Shown in pieces: positions 18,187 through 26,072 of a stretch of DNA of 38,795 nucleotides (the first letter of the stretch is position 1; the number at the start of each line of letters is the position of its first letter). Source of the DNA: Singulisphaera sp. GP187 (GTDB taxonomy: Bacteria; Planctomycetota; Planctomycetia; Gemmatales; Gemmataceae). A program made the position numbers and the translations under genes. The notes under the pieces are model-generated. The model was not told where the DNA came from, made no database searches, and saw nothing but the letters and a program-made list of their open reading frames with translations. Location: contig CAMAUE010000036.1 in assembly GCA_945861245.1 (NCBI GenBank), positions 1 through 38,795 on the forward strand. Reading direction: 5' to 3'.

Positions 18187-18876
18187 GTGGCGCGGAAAGA
18201 ACCCAGGGTAATCGTTTTGACCGGAGTAACTCGCGGGCTTGGCTTGGCGATGGCCGAGAAATTTATCGAGCTGGGCCATACCATTCTCGGCTGTGGCCGA
18301 TCGCGCGATGTTATCGAGTCGCTGCGTGCCCGTTATCGCCCGCCACACGATTTTTCCGCCGTCGATGTGTCCCTCGAAAGTCAAGTCGAACCGTGGGCAG
18401 CTCGCCTTATATCCAGTCGCGGCTCCCCCGATTTGCTTATCAATAACGCCGGCGTCATCAATCAAAACGCCCCGCTTTGGCAGGTTCCGTCCGACGAATT
18501 CGATCGCGTTTTCGACGTCAACGTCAAGGGCGTCGCCAACGTCATTCGCCATTTCCTGCCCGCGATGATCGCTCGCAAAAGTGGCCTCATCATCAACATG
18601 AGCTCCGCCTGGGGCCGTGAAGTGTCGTCCGATGTCGCCCCCTATTGTGCAAGCAAATGGGCGATTGAAGGCCTGACTCGCGCGCTCGCCGAAGAACTGC
18701 CTCGCGGCATGGGCGCAATCCCCGTCAACCCTGGTGTGATCGACACCGACATGTTGCGCACCTGTTTCGGCGGCAGCGCGAGCCGGTACCCTTCACCGCA
18801 AAAGTGGGTGGAGAAGGCCGTGCCGTTTCTGCTAGCGCTCAACTCGCGCGACAGCGGCAAACCGCAGACGATCTAA
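18187..18876 (+). CDS. Short-chain dehydrogenase/reductase
   Basis: This is a classical SDR of about 229 residues. The frame is open far upstream, but homologous-looking sequence begins at GTG 18187 (VARKEPRVIVLTGVTRGLG), so I use that start; AGGCAGG precedes it. It has the nucleotide-binding TGVTRGLG, the NNAG motif in LLINNAGVIN, the catalytic Ser in INMSSAWG and YCASK with the active Tyr and Lys. PVNPGVIDTDM follows in place of the usual PG motif. The family reduces or oxidises small carbonyl/alcohol substrates with NAD(P); the substrate is unknown. The 96-base gap to the next SDR gene contains a palindrome. Confidence 0.87.
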   Translation: MARKEPRVIVLTGVTRGLGLAMAEKFIELGHTILGCGRSRDVIESLRARYRPPHDFSAVDVSLESQVEPWAARLISSRGSPDLLINNAGVINQNAPLWQVPSDEFDRVFDVNVKGVANVIRHFLPAMIARKSGLIINMSSAWGREVSSDVAPYCASKWAIEGLTRALAEELPRGMGAIPVNPGVIDTDMLRTCFGGSASRYPSPQKWVEKAVPFLLALNSRDSGKPQTI

Positions 18877-18880
18877 CCCC

Positions 18881-18944
18881 GTATTCCGCTTGCGGCTTAG
18901 CGCTCATGAGGGATCATCCGAGCGCTAAGCCGCAAGCGGAATAC
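18881..18944. repeat. Intergenic palindrome, family A, 25-bp perfect arms
   Basis: The arms (18881-18905 and 18920-18944) are exact complements, beginning GTATTCCGCTTGCGGCTTAG, with a 14-base loop. It lies between two co-directional SDR genes, 28 bases before the second ATG. Confidence 0.92.
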
Positions 18945-18972
18945 AACCAACACTTCTGGGATCCTCACAGCC

Positions 18973-19752
18973 ATGAGCATCTTCGACCGATTTCGTCTCA
19001 CGGGCAAACGTCTCTTCATCACCGGTGGCAGCCGAGGCCTGGGCCGCGAGATGGCACTCGCCATCGCCGATGCTGGTGCGGATGTAATTCTCGTCGGCCG
19101 TGATATGGAGAGCCTCGAGAAAACGGCCAGCGACATTCGCGTACTCGGTCGGCAAGCATGGATACTGCAAGGCGATGTCGGCCTGCCTGCGGAATGCGAA
19201 GAGGTCTGCACCAAGGCCCTCGCGTTGGGGCCGATCGATATTCTTATCAACAACGTTGGTGGTCGACGGGAGAACATCCCGACGCAGGACATGCCGCTGG
19301 AGAAGTGGCGAGCGCTGATGGACCTGAACCTGACCAGTGCGTTTTTGTGCACAAAAATCATCGGCAAAGCGATGATCGAACGGGCTCAGGGCGGACGCAT
19401 CATCAACATCGCGTCGATCAACAGCCTGGTTGCTGGCCGCGCGATTGCGGGGCGACATTACGAAACTGCTAAAGGCGCCCTACTCCAATTTACCCGTGCC
19501 ACGGCCGTCGATTGGGCGCCGTACCGGATCACCGTGAACGCCATCCTTCCCGGCGGCTTCATGACTGAGCCGAACCAGCGCTGGGCAAAAATTCACCCTG
19601 AAGTCATCGCGACCTTCAAATCCCAGATTCCGCTCGGCGACTACGGCCAACCCGAAGATCTGGGCCCGCTCGCCGTCTATCTCGCCAGCGACGCATCACG
19701 CTACATGACCGGCGCCGCTCTCGTCATCGATGGCGGCTACACGCTTTGGTGA
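18973..19752 (+). CDS. SDR oxidoreductase (gluconate 5-dehydrogenase-like)
   Basis: This is a classical SDR of 259 residues starting at ATG 18973. It has the coenzyme-binding TGGSRGLGREMA, NNVGG in place of NNAG, the catalytic Ser in INIASINSL, and YETAK with Tyr and Lys. It ends with the family-typical AVYLASDASRYMTGAALVID and a GGYTLW terminus. The opening FRLTGKRLFITGGSRG and the overall length are most like gluconate 5-dehydrogenase / 3-oxoacyl-ACP reductase relatives. The substrate is not certain. It follows another SDR gene in the same direction but is separated by a palindrome, so an operon is possible, not proved. Confidence 0.88.
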   Translation: MSIFDRFRLTGKRLFITGGSRGLGREMALAIADAGADVILVGRDMESLEKTASDIRVLGRQAWILQGDVGLPAECEEVCTKALALGPIDILINNVGGRRENIPTQDMPLEKWRALMDLNLTSAFLCTKIIGKAMIERAQGGRIINIASINSLVAGRAIAGRHYETAKGALLQFTRATAVDWAPYRITVNAILPGGFMTEPNQRWAKIHPEVIATFKSQIPLGDYGQPEDLGPLAVYLASDASRYMTGAALVIDGGYTLW

Positions 19753-19782
19753 TATATTCCTTCGACAGGTGGGTTTGACGCA

Positions 19783-19867
19783 TTTCCGAGCCGCGACCGT
19801 CAGGGAGCGGCCGACAGGATGCCGTGCACGCGACGTCGGCCGCTCCCTGACGGTCGCGGCTCGGAAA
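19783..19867. repeat. Intergenic palindrome, family B, 33-bp perfect arms
   Basis: The arms 19783-19815 and 19835-19867 are exact complements, beginning TTTCCGAGCCGCGACCGTCA, with a 19-base loop. It lies between convergent genes. The preceding GTTTGACGC is also conserved in the second copy at 32482-32566, so the repeat unit is longer than the palindrome. Confidence 0.92.
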
Positions 19868-19885
19868 TTCTGGCGAGGGAAACGA

Positions 19886-20173
19886 TTACTTCTTCTTGGG
19901 TGGCGGCAGGATAAGCTGCGGCTGCGACGTAGGTCCACCACGCGACGAAAACAGACTGCTAAAACTCGGGAACGACGAGAATACGCTCGTTGGCCGCATC
20001 AGTCCAGGCATCGCTGGCTTCGAGGTGATGCCGCCGAAATTCGGCTTCGTGAAGAACGGCGTAAACTGAGGCATCGAACTTGACTTGCTACCCGAACCCG
20101 GGAAAACAAACTGCGCCGACGCCGGCATTGCAAAGACCACCGTGGCAACGGCGGCAAGAATCCACGCACGCAT
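19886..20173 (-). CDS. Small exported Ser/Pro/Phe-rich protein
   Basis: This 95-residue protein starts at ATG 20173 behind AAGAGG. A standard signal peptide (MRAWILAAVATVVFAMPASA, then QF) is followed by a low-complexity mature part rich in Ser, Pro, Phe and Gly (FPGSGSKSSSMPQF, VFSSFPSFSSLFSSRGG) and a basic PPPKKK tail. No domain is recognised. Small exported proteins of this composition occur in planctomycetes; a cell-envelope role would be a guess. Confidence 0.65.
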   Translation of the reverse strand: MRAWILAAVATVVFAMPASAQFVFPGSGSKSSSMPQFTPFFTKPNFGGITSKPAMPGLMRPTSVFSSFPSFSSLFSSRGGPTSQPQLILPPPKKK

Positions 20174-20241
20174 GACACACCTCTTTCGCTAGTTATTGGT
20201 CCCGCGAAAATAGCGTAATGCGCGATTCTGTCAAGCGATAA

Positions 20242-20299
20242 TTCCGCTTGCGGCTTAGCGCTCGCGCGGGATACCTTGAGCGCTAAGCCGCAAGCGGAA
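20242..20299. repeat. Intergenic palindrome, family A, 22-bp perfect arms
   Basis: Arms 20242-20263 and 20278-20299 are exact complements, beginning TTCCGCTTGCGGCTTAGCGC, with a 14-base loop. It lies just beyond the terminator of the DUF1549/DUF1553 gene and upstream of the small exported protein gene. Confidence 0.92.
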
Positions 20300-20302
20300 A
20301 AC

Positions 20303-20334
20303 AAAAAAGGCCCGGGAACCATCGTTCCCGGGCC
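20303..20334 (-). terminator. Rho-independent terminator of the DUF1549/DUF1553 gene
   Basis: On the reverse strand, GGCCCGGGAAC and GTTCCCGGGCC form an 11-bp perfect stem with a 4-base loop, followed by TTTTTTG and more T. It begins about 22 bases after the stop codon of the reverse gene. Confidence 0.85.
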
Positions 20335-20355
20335 TTCGCGTTTATTTCAAATCGA

Positions 20356-22890
20356 CTACTGATTGAACACAAATTCCTTCGTGTTCAACAACGCCCAGAG
20401 AATGTTCTCGTAGGCGAATTTTTTATTCATCGCATGCCGTGCGATGTGTTCCAACGCAAGCTGACGATGTTCCTGCGTCGGACGACGGCCGAACGCCCAC
20501 AGGAACAACTCTTCGACCTTTTCCGCATCCTCGCGTTTATCCTTCGACAACAAGTCAGCACGACGGCCAGCGCCGGACAGCTTGTCTTGGATTTCCTGCG
20601 AGTTCAAGAGGTGCAACGCCTGAGCCAGGTTCGCTTCGCTGACCCGCTCGCATTCGCAAGCGCTGATGCGCTGCGGACGGCCGAACACGTCGAGGAAGTA
20701 CGACGCAAACGCTTCATCGGGCAGCATGATCGCGCGGTTCGGCGAATGCTTGTCGTTCGGCAGGCCGCCGAATGCCGCTGCGGTGTTCGTCACCTGATTG
20801 ACGGCATCGAACAGAACCTCGGCAGACATACGACGAGGATAGAACCGTGCAAAGCTCTGCTTATCATGCTTGTTGAACTCGTTCGGCGCAGAACTGAGCT
20901 GATAGGTTCGGCTCTTCACGATGATCTTCACGAGATGCTTGAGGCTAAAGTTATTCTTGACCAACTCGTTGGCCAAGGCGTCAAGCAATTCGGGATTGGT
21001 CGGCGGGTTGGTGACGCGCATGTCGTCGATCGGGTCAACGATGCCACGACCGAAGAAATGCGACCAGTAACGGTTGGCAACAGCGCGAGCGAAAAACGGG
21101 TTGTCCTTGTTCGCCATCCAATCGACAAGCTTGTGCCTTGGATCTTCGTCAGACGAGATGTCCAGCGGTTGGCCATCGAGCGGCTGAATCTTGGCGGCAA
21201 TGTTCGTGCGCTTGTTGGTTACCGTACCGGTGGGACGATTGAAGATGACCTGGCGTTGTGCCTGCTGATTGCCAGAACCACCCATGACCTGGACATTCTT
21301 GCGACCGACGCGGCCAAAGAACGCTGCCAGGCCCCAATAGTCGTCCTGGCTCCATTTTTCGTAGGGATGGTGATGGCACTGGGCGCACGCGATTCGCAAG
21401 CCGAGGAACACCTGGGCGGTATCATCGACGAACTGTTGCGGGTCCTGTAATTCCTTGTACCACACCGTCGGCGGCGATTGGCTTTCGTCACCCGTTGCCG
21501 CCAAGATTTCACGCACGAATTGATCGTACGGTTTGTCCTTTGCGATCGCTTCGCGAATCCAGGCATGGAACGCAAACGTGCCAGCCGCACGATCGGGTTG
21601 ATTGCGGCGTTTGACGCGAAGAATGTCGGCCCACTTGTTCGCGAACAGGTAGGAGTATTCGGTCGAATCGACCAATTTATCGACTAGCTTGTCACGCTTC
21701 TGCGCGTCCTTATCCGCCTGGAATTCAGTCACTTGCTTTGGCGTCGGCAGACTACCCGTCAGGTCCAGGTAGATGCGGCGAAGGAACTGCTCGTCCGTCG
21801 AGAGGTCCGATGGCGTGATGCCAAGCTCTTGCCATTTCTTTTTCGTGAAGCGGTCAACAACCGTCTGTTCGGCAAATTTATACTCCGGAATCGTAACGCC
21901 AAGCGGCACCGTGGCACGGAAGACCGCGACTTGGCCAAGGTAGCGGGCCATGATCGCCGCTTCGCCGGACATTTCCAGCGAGCGAACGAGGGCCGCACCT
22001 TCGACGACGGCGATTTCGGTGTCGTTGCTCTCATATTGAGCACGTTGCGTGACGTCTTGCGTTGTGTTATCCGAATAGTGTGCCGTCACCGTGAACTGCT
22101 GGCGATTGCTTCGGCTCAGAATGCGGTGTTCCGGGCTGACGGTGATTTTCGTGATCGACGGGTCTTTTTCGTCGCCGTATGGCGAGCCGGAGGCGACCCA
22201 GCGGCGGACGAGTTTGTATTCATCGGAGCCGACTTCCATGCGTTTGCCGCCGGCATGAGCAATGCCACCGACTGATTTGAGGAGCAGCAAGCTGCTATCG
22301 GGTGCGGCGGGGAAGAGTCGGCGACCGCGGTTTTCTTTGACGAGGGTTTGATAGTCGAGTTCAGGAACGAAGCCGAGCAGCGACAGCGAGAAGCCGTTCT
22401 GGCCACCCGATTTACCGTGGCAACCGCCGCCGTTGCAACCGAGCTTGGTGAAGATCGGCACAATGTGATTCGCGAAGTTGATCGGCAGATCGGTGTCGCA
22501 GCTTTCGTTTTTCAGCGTGACCGTAGCCGACTTGTCACCGAAACGGATGGTGATGGCGGCACCACCGTTCGTCAGCGGTACAATTCGCCCCGAAGTCGTT
22601 ATGCGGGCCAGCTGATCGTTGGCGAGTTCGTACTTCACGTCGCCGGAAAGATCCTGAGCGCGGCCATTTTTCAAAACAGCGGTGACGACCAGCTGCGCCG
22701 AGTCATCGAGACCCTTGAGCGTGACGGTCGTCGGAAAAACCGTGAGAGTTTGGACATCGGCGGGAGCAGGCATCGCCACCTGATCCGACTTCGCCGCTTT
22801 CTTTTCCTCGCCAGCCTGAGTGAACCCGTTGCCCGCAATCATCGCAACGGCAGCAAACAGGCCGAGCCAATAAGAACGACAGCATCGCAT
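20356..22890 (-). CDS. Exported Ig-like/cytochrome-like DUF1549-DUF1553 protein
   Basis: This planctomycete-type surface protein has 844 residues. ATG 22890 is chosen because AGGGGG precedes it and a signal peptide follows (LGLFAAVAMIAGNGFTQAG). In order it has a bacterial Ig-like (BIG2) region at about 47-130 and a cytochrome-like segment with CNGGGCHGKSGG at about 150. A second Ig-like region follows at about 245-330. DUF1549 then has CAQCHHHPYEKW with a CxxCH heme-type motif, and C-terminal DUF1553 ends LLNTKEFVFNQ. The function of these proteins is unproved; extracytoplasmic heme binding and polymer attachment have been suggested. The DUF1501 gene that often accompanies them is absent here. 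The long open frame before ATG 22890 is not part of the gene. Confidence 0.93.
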   Translation of the reverse strand: MRCCRSYWLGLFAAVAMIAGNGFTQAGEEKKAAKSDQVAMPAPADVQTLTVFPTTVTLKGLDDSAQLVVTAVLKNGRAQDLSGDVKYELANDQLARITTSGRIVPLTNGGAAITIRFGDKSATVTLKNESCDTDLPINFANHIVPIFTKLGCNGGGCHGKSGGQNGFSLSLLGFVPELDYQTLVKENRGRRLFPAAPDSSLLLLKSVGGIAHAGGKRMEVGSDEYKLVRRWVASGSPYGDEKDPSITKITVSPEHRILSRSNRQQFTVTAHYSDNTTQDVTQRAQYESNDTEIAVVEGAALVRSLEMSGEAAIMARYLGQVAVFRATVPLGVTIPEYKFAEQTVVDRFTKKKWQELGITPSDLSTDEQFLRRIYLDLTGSLPTPKQVTEFQADKDAQKRDKLVDKLVDSTEYSYLFANKWADILRVKRRNQPDRAAGTFAFHAWIREAIAKDKPYDQFVREILAATGDESQSPPTVWYKELQDPQQFVDDTAQVFLGLRIACAQCHHHPYEKWSQDDYWGLAAFFGRVGRKNVQVMGGSGNQQAQRQVIFNRPTGTVTNKRTNIAAKIQPLDGQPLDISSDEDPRHKLVDWMANKDNPFFARAVANRYWSHFFGRGIVDPIDDMRVTNPPTNPELLDALANELVKNNFSLKHLVKIIVKSRTYQLSSAPNEFNKHDKQSFARFYPRRMSAEVLFDAVNQVTNTAAAFGGLPNDKHSPNRAIMLPDEAFASYFLDVFGRPQRISACECERVSEANLAQALHLLNSQEIQDKLSGAGRRADLLSKDKREDAEKVEELFLWAFGRRPTQEHRQLALEHIARHAMNKKFAYENILWALLNTKEFVFNQ

Positions 22891-23764
22891 AAGGCTTACC
22901 CCCTGAATGTTAAAAGGCAGGAATGTCAATCCGGTTTTTCGATGAGACCCCGCCGCGCGAACGAACCCGGTGAAAACGCACAACGGTTCAACTACTGCTA
23001 TTTTGTACGAAATCGCGCGAAAATGCAACCACTATTTTGATGGAAATCAGCAATTCGTCGCCGTATTTCATTTCACAGAGTATTCGGCAACGAGACGCGG
23101 CTTAAGGAAACCGCTGAGCGTATGTGCTTGCCGGCCAACCTAAAACCGGTGCGAAATCCGCAATGGAACGCGAAATCAACGGCAAAACAAGGCCTCCTTC
23201 CCCCTTTCCTCCCCGAACGCCGGCGTCTATTTTTCAATCCTCGCCAGTGCCATGACGACAATTGGCCGAAGGCTCTTGCTCGCCTTCGTCCCTGATTCGC
23301 CGAATCATCGGCACGGCTGCTAACGCCTGCGGGCCGAGTTCACTTAACGAGGATAATCTGGAATCAACAATCTGCATGCAGTTCCCTATACCCTTCCCCC
23401 GGCCTGTTGGCCAACACCCCCCTAATTAGTGCAAAAAAACTGGGGAAAAATGCAATAGCGGTTGGCGACCGGCCGATGGCCAACCGCCCCGCTTGTTGGC
23501 CTACCGCCCCCGCTGGCCAAGTGCAGGTTGCACTCATCTCCGAATCCATCATCACAATGTTGATGCGATCAGGGGGAATGGATGCCGACGTGCGGACCAA
23601 GCCCAGCGTCTTTATTCCGCTTGCGCAAACCTTGCTGGCTCCTGTCGCACAAAAAACATCGATTTCGCCGTAAGTTCTTGCAGCCGCGACCCCTCTGCAT
23701 ATACTGATTGCCTACCATTTCGAGTGAAATGGGCATCATGTAAATCGGTTCACGGGAGTGCGGT
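22891..23764. other. Long non-coding stretch with degenerate TTGGCCAACCGCCCC repeats
   Basis: About 870 bases lie between divergent genes. No credible coding sequence is present. From about 23405 to 23525 a degenerate unit near GTTGGCCAACCGCCCC recurs about five times (GTTGGCCAACACCCCC, GTTGGCGACCGGCC, ATGGCCAACCGCCCCG, GTTGGCCTACCGCCCC, CTGGCCAAG). It contains the self-complementary core TTGGCCAA and could serve as a protein-binding cluster or be decayed repeat. Promoters for both flanking genes must lie here but I cannot place them. Confidence 0.4.
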
Positions 23765-23944
23765 ATGAGTCACGGGATCATGGACATGGATTTGATCGAG
23801 GAGTTGCAGCTTCGTCGCTGGGCACGCGAGAACTACGTGCCGCCGGAACAACGCGATGGTGCCTGGCATCCCGTCATCCAGGACGAAATGAAACGCAAGG
23901 ACGCCGAAAAATTCTCGCCCGGTCAACGTCGCGCCAACAACTAA
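23765..23944 (+). CDS. Small conserved-looking protein (59 aa), function unknown
   Basis: A short gene starts at ATG 23765 with GGGAG 7 bases upstream (CACGGGAGTGCGGT). The peptide opens MSHGIMDMDLIEELQLRRWA and contains RENYVPPEQRDG, then WHPVIQDEMKRKD, and ends QRRANN. It is highly charged, without a membrane segment, and its codon usage matches neighbouring genes. A hairpin terminator follows 27 bases later. The combination of start signal, composition and terminator makes it a real gene in my view. The WARENYVPPEQR-x-x-x-WHPVI pattern gives the impression of a conserved planctomycete family, but no function is known to me. Confidence 0.7.
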   Translation: MSHGIMDMDLIEELQLRRWARENYVPPEQRDGAWHPVIQDEMKRKDAEKFSPGQRRANN

Positions 23945-23970
23945 TCCCGTCTCCGCATTATTACCATCTG

Positions 23971-24015
23971 ACCCGATGCAAAAACATCTGATGGGTGTTG
24001 ATGCATCGGGTTTTG
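23971..24015 (+). terminator. Probable intrinsic terminator after the 59-aa gene
   Basis: ACCCGATGCA at 23971-23980 pairs with TGCATCGGGT at 24002-24011 (10-bp perfect stem, 21-base loop), followed by TTTGTATTT. The loop is longer than usual, but position and T-tract fit termination of the short gene. Confidence 0.6.
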
Positions 24016-24151
24016 TATTTGAGCTTGGTTCTTGGAGCTTAGTGCTTCGTGCTTGGTCGGTGGCAAAAGTCGATCTCGTCCGTGCACAATGGTTTGGCGA
24101 CTTTCCGGTCGCCATCGAAGCTCCAAGCCCGAAGATCTACGGACAAATTTT

Positions 24152-25315
24152 ATGGGCTTCTTCACCGGTAGAGTTACGTGCATGCGGTTTCGCGTCAGCG
24201 GGCGGGCGCCGAAGAACTTCGGCACCGACGATCTCGAGCGTCTGACTGAGCACATGATCGGCAAGCAGCGTGTCACCAGCAGCGATGGCTCGCAGGCGGG
24301 CTGGATTGCTGGCGATCATATCCTCGACACGTCGTTTGATTTGGCCAAGAACGTCATCAACGACGCGCTGAACATGACGATGCGCATTGACGAGCAGAAG
24401 ACGCCAAGCGATCTGTTGCGCGCGTACTACCAAGTGGAACTGAAGGCACTCATCGCCACGAACCCGAGCGGGCGGCCCAGTTCCAAGCAGAAACGCCAGG
24501 CCAAGGAATATGCGAAGGACCGCCTGGAGAACGAAGCGAAGGACGGCCGCTTCCTTCGCCGCAAGGCGATCCCGATGCTGTGGGACGCGCCGTCGAACGA
24601 GTTGCTCGTTGGCACGACATCGATCTCGGCGATTGATCGGCTGATCACGCTTTTTCAGGATACTTTCGAGCGCAAATTCGAGATGCTCAGCGCGGGCAGA
24701 CAGGCGTTCAACCTCGCGGAGATCACGAACCAACAGCGCAACATCGACGACGCCAGGCCGACCGTTTATGTGCCCGCGCATCAGACGAGCGATGTCTCCT
24801 GGATTCCCGACGAGAACAGCCGCGACTTCCTCGGCAACGAATTCTTTCTCTGGCTTTGGCATTACCTCGAAAACGAATCCGACAGCATCAAGCTCTCCGA
24901 CGATTCCGAAGTGGTGCTGATGATCTCCCGCTCACTTCAGCTCGAATGCCCGCGTGGCCAATTTGGGCGCGAGACCTTTTCGAGCGATGGCCCGAGCAAG
25001 CTGCCCGAAGCGCATCGCGCTTTGCAAGCGGGCAAGCTGCCTCGAAAGATGGGCCTGACGCTCGTGCGGCACGACGCCCAGTACGAAATCACGCTACAAG
25101 CCGAGACGCTCGCCATCGCCGGCGCGAAGCTGCCCCCGCCGGAAGACGGCGACGACCGCGCTCGCCTCGAAGAACGCATCACGCGCGTGCGTGATCTTCT
25201 TGAAACGATCGACCTGATGTATGCGGCGTTCTTGCAACATCGGCTCGGTGACGGCTGGACGAAGGAATCTGCCCGCATCAAAAAATGGCTGCACCTGGAG
25301 CCGAAATCGCGATGA
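24152..25315 (+). CDS. RdgC-like (recombination-associated) protein, putative
   Basis: This predicted cytoplasmic protein has 387 residues. The frame is open upstream, but ATG 24152 (MGFFTGRVTCMRFRVSG) is the natural start. The layout fits the RdgC family. A helical lysine-rich linker (SSKQKRQAKEYAKDRLENEA) precedes a beta segment RRKAIPMLWDAPSNELLVGT and a helix AIDRLITLFQDTF. The C-terminus has LPRKMGLTLVRHDAQYEITL and an acidic helical end. RdgC forms a ring around double-stranded DNA and restrains RecA in Enterobacteria. The protein is longer than E. coli RdgC (~303 residues), with an insertion around residues 230-300. Assignment is by pattern and order of elements, not by a strict motif. 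Confidence 0.55.
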   Translation: MGFFTGRVTCMRFRVSGRAPKNFGTDDLERLTEHMIGKQRVTSSDGSQAGWIAGDHILDTSFDLAKNVINDALNMTMRIDEQKTPSDLLRAYYQVELKALIATNPSGRPSSKQKRQAKEYAKDRLENEAKDGRFLRRKAIPMLWDAPSNELLVGTTSISAIDRLITLFQDTFERKFEMLSAGRQAFNLAEITNQQRNIDDARPTVYVPAHQTSDVSWIPDENSRDFLGNEFFLWLWHYLENESDSIKLSDDSEVVLMISRSLQLECPRGQFGRETFSSDGPSKLPEAHRALQAGKLPRKMGLTLVRHDAQYEITLQAETLAIAGAKLPPPEDGDDRARLEERITRVRDLLETIDLMYAAFLQHRLGDGWTKESARIKKWLHLEPKSR

Positions 25316-25326
25316 TGATGCTCCTC

Positions 25327-25362
25327 GTTTAGCGCCTGCATGACGCCGTGCGAGCGCTAAAC
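25327..25362. repeat. Short intergenic palindrome, family A' related (GTTTAGCGC)
   Basis: Short arms GTTTAGCGC (25327-25335) and GCGCTAAAC (25354-25362) flank an 18-base loop. It lies 12 bases after the RdgC-like gene and appears to be a reduced copy of the larger palindromes. Confidence 0.7.
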
Positions 25363-25445
25363 GCAATGCAACCGCCCTGGCATTCTTGCGTTCGCTCCCG
25401 TACCATAACACTTAACGATAATCTCAACCGCAGGAGTTTCATCCC

Positions 25446-26018
25446 GTGCCAAATATGAAAATGCGCGACGTCAAGGTCGGCGAAGCGATTATGTTCAACG
25501 GCGACGTCTGGGTCATCTTCGACCGCCATGAACAAACCCGTGGCAATCTCCGCACCTACTGGCAGATCAAGCTCAAGCATCTCGAACGCGGCAATGTCGT
25601 CGAGCAGCGATTCTCTCCCGACGATAACGTCGAGAAGGTCATCCTCAATCGGCAGGAGTTCGAGTATCTCTATCGCGACGGTGACATGTTCGTATTCATG
25701 GAACCGGCCACCTACGAGCAGTTCAACGTGAACGTCGATCTCGTGGGGGAAACGCAGCGCGGCTTCATGATACCCAACATGAAAGTGAGCCTGTTGACGA
25801 TTGAAGACAAGGTCGTGCAGGTCGAATTACCGTTGGTCATCGAAGTCGAAATCACCGATGCTCCCGACGCGGCGCGAGGCGACACGGCAACATCCGTCAC
25901 GAAGCTGGCCACGATCGAGACCGGCGCAGAGGTGCGCGTACCAGGCCACATCAAGAAGGGCGACCGCATCAAGATCCGCACTGAAGACGGCGAATTTCGC
26001 GGCCGCGTGGGGCAGTAG
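25446..26018 (+). CDS. efp: Elongation factor P, divergent form
   Basis: EF-P rescues ribosomes stalled at polyproline. This 190-residue protein has all three beta-barrel domains: an N-terminal KOW-like domain (MKMRDVKVGEAIMFNGDVW), a middle domain (NRQEFEYLYRDGDMFVFMEP) and a C-terminal OB domain ending GDRIKIRTEDGEFRGRV. GTG 25446 is used because AGGAG at 25432-25436 is 9 bases upstream; ATG 25455 is an alternative. The key loop that normally reads KPGKG, with a modified lysine, here reads HEQTRGNLRTYW (residues 28-39). It has arginines and Asn34 but no lysine at the tip. It may be a paralog or use another modification, or none. Confidence 0.88.
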   Translation: MPNMKMRDVKVGEAIMFNGDVWVIFDRHEQTRGNLRTYWQIKLKHLERGNVVEQRFSPDDNVEKVILNRQEFEYLYRDGDMFVFMEPATYEQFNVNVDLVGETQRGFMIPNMKVSLLTIEDKVVQVELPLVIEVEITDAPDAARGDTATSVTKLATIETGAEVRVPGHIKKGDRIKIRTEDGEFRGRVGQ

Positions 26019-26072
26019 AATAAGTCTCAGGAGACCATGCGACTCATCGGCTCAGACCGGAAATGATCCCTA

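Noticed and set aside
20434..21450. 338-codon plus-strand frame inside the DUF1549/DUF1553 gene
   Set aside because: Shadow of the reverse gene; no start signal and no recognisable domain.
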